From: a virus | DNA: 41,867 bases | Reading direction: 5' to 3' (one strand) | IMG/VR virus record: IMGVR_UViG_3300025617_000045 | Span: 1-41,867 of that record | Shown: positions 41,563 to 41,867 of the stretch, one piece after another | Layout: every line of letters starts with the position of its first letter | How positions within the stretch are numbered: position 1 is the first letter of the stretch | Position numbers and translations under genes: made by a program | Notes under the pieces: generated by a model | Databases searched by the model: none | Told to the model about the DNA's origin: nothing | Seen by the model: only the letters and a program-made list of their open reading frames with translations

Positions 41563-41867
41563 CTACTCGCTAACCGGATACCTAACAACTACTACGCCAG
41601 AGCCTCCACTTGTTCCGCCGCCACCGGCGCCACCTCCAGTATTTTCTGTACCAGGGCTTCCTGCTTCACCTGGTCTTGTACCATATCCGCCGCCACCGGA
41701 GCCGCCGCTGCCGCGGGAGCCCCATCCCCAGGGATAAGCCACCTGGGCACCACCCCCACCGGCATAAAAAACAGAAGAGCCGGTAATAGTTGAAGCTACT
41801 CCGGCCCCACCAGCACCACCATAGGCTCTCTTGTTGTCTCTGTTACCGTTTACGTTTCCATAGCCAC
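41563..41867 (-). CDS. glycine-rich tail fibre / adhesin-like protein A, C-terminal part
   Basis: The gene enters from the right edge; 100 complete codons are visible before the TAG at 41565-41563. The text is Gly/Ser-rich with aromatic residues (AGGGGAQVAYPWGWGSRGSG) and ends GSGVVVVRYPVSE, the same closing strand as adhesins B, C and D. It is followed two bases later by the 122-residue gene, just as adhesin B is followed by the 128-residue paralogue. The N-terminus is outside the window. Confidence 0.75.
   Translation of the reverse strand, partial: GYGNVNGNRDNKRAYGGAGGAGVASTITGSSVFYAGGGGAQVAYPWGWGSRGSGGSGGGGYGTRPGEAGSPGTENTGGGAGGGGTSGGSGVVVVRYPVSE

Noticed and set aside
1-41867. Lysis genes, terminase, integrase and tRNA genes
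   Set aside because: I looked for endolysin and holin patterns, terminase Walker motifs, recombinase motifs and cloverleaf structures by eye and found none that could be supported. They may lie outside the window.

Overview
This window is a piece of a tailed double-stranded DNA phage (Caudoviricetes) genome with siphovirus-type architecture. Every convincing gene lies on the minus strand, so transcription runs from right to left. Genes are packed tightly, with many TAATG, TTGA and GTGA stop/start overlaps, and no intergenic gap exceeds about 100 bases. No tRNA, CRISPR, insertion sequence, integrase, terminase or lysis gene is recognisable here. Base composition looks moderate (roughly 40-45% G+C by eye, not computed).

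Layout in transcription order: (1) 41867-36256, receptor-binding and tail-fibre region with four glycine-rich adhesin-like genes, two paralogous fibre-linker genes, two paralogues of a small aquatic-phage protein family, and two other small genes; (2) 36218-32628, a large LamG-like structural protein; (3) 32609-24807, head module: small protein, portal, prohead protease with a C-terminal scaffold-like part, major capsid protein, and head-tail connector, stopper and terminator genes; (4) 24721-7554, tail module: major tail protein, two tail-assembly chaperone paralogues, a 2528-residue tape measure, distal tail protein, a 1535-residue tail-tip/hub protein and four further minor tail genes; (5) 7546-1, regulation and replication: a MerR-like DNA-binding protein, two small proteins, a DnaB helicase, a small conserved protein, a DnaG primase, a putative ssDNA-binding protein, a DnaE-type DNA polymerase III alpha subunit, and the start of a MazG-like pyrophosphohydrolase.

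The primase, polymerase, post-capsid protein and 108-residue replication protein look like actinobacteriophage families. Several genes have an extended -10 box (TGN-TATAAT) only 6-9 bases before an ATG with no Shine-Dalgarno sequence, as expected for the leaderless transcripts common in Actinobacteria. The 122/128-residue pair and the 233-residue protein resemble families I know from aquatic phages. A low-G+C aquatic actinobacterial host is therefore a reasonable inference, not a demonstrated fact.

The most notable features are: a probable nested scaffold start inside the protease gene with a near-perfect Shine-Dalgarno; terminator-plus-promoter junctions directly after the major capsid and major tail protein genes; a duplicated tail chaperone pair in place of the usual frameshift arrangement; a duplicated fibre cassette placed upstream of the portal; a G9 tract inside the tail-hub gene; and a hairpin that could hide the ribosome binding site of the LamG-like gene.
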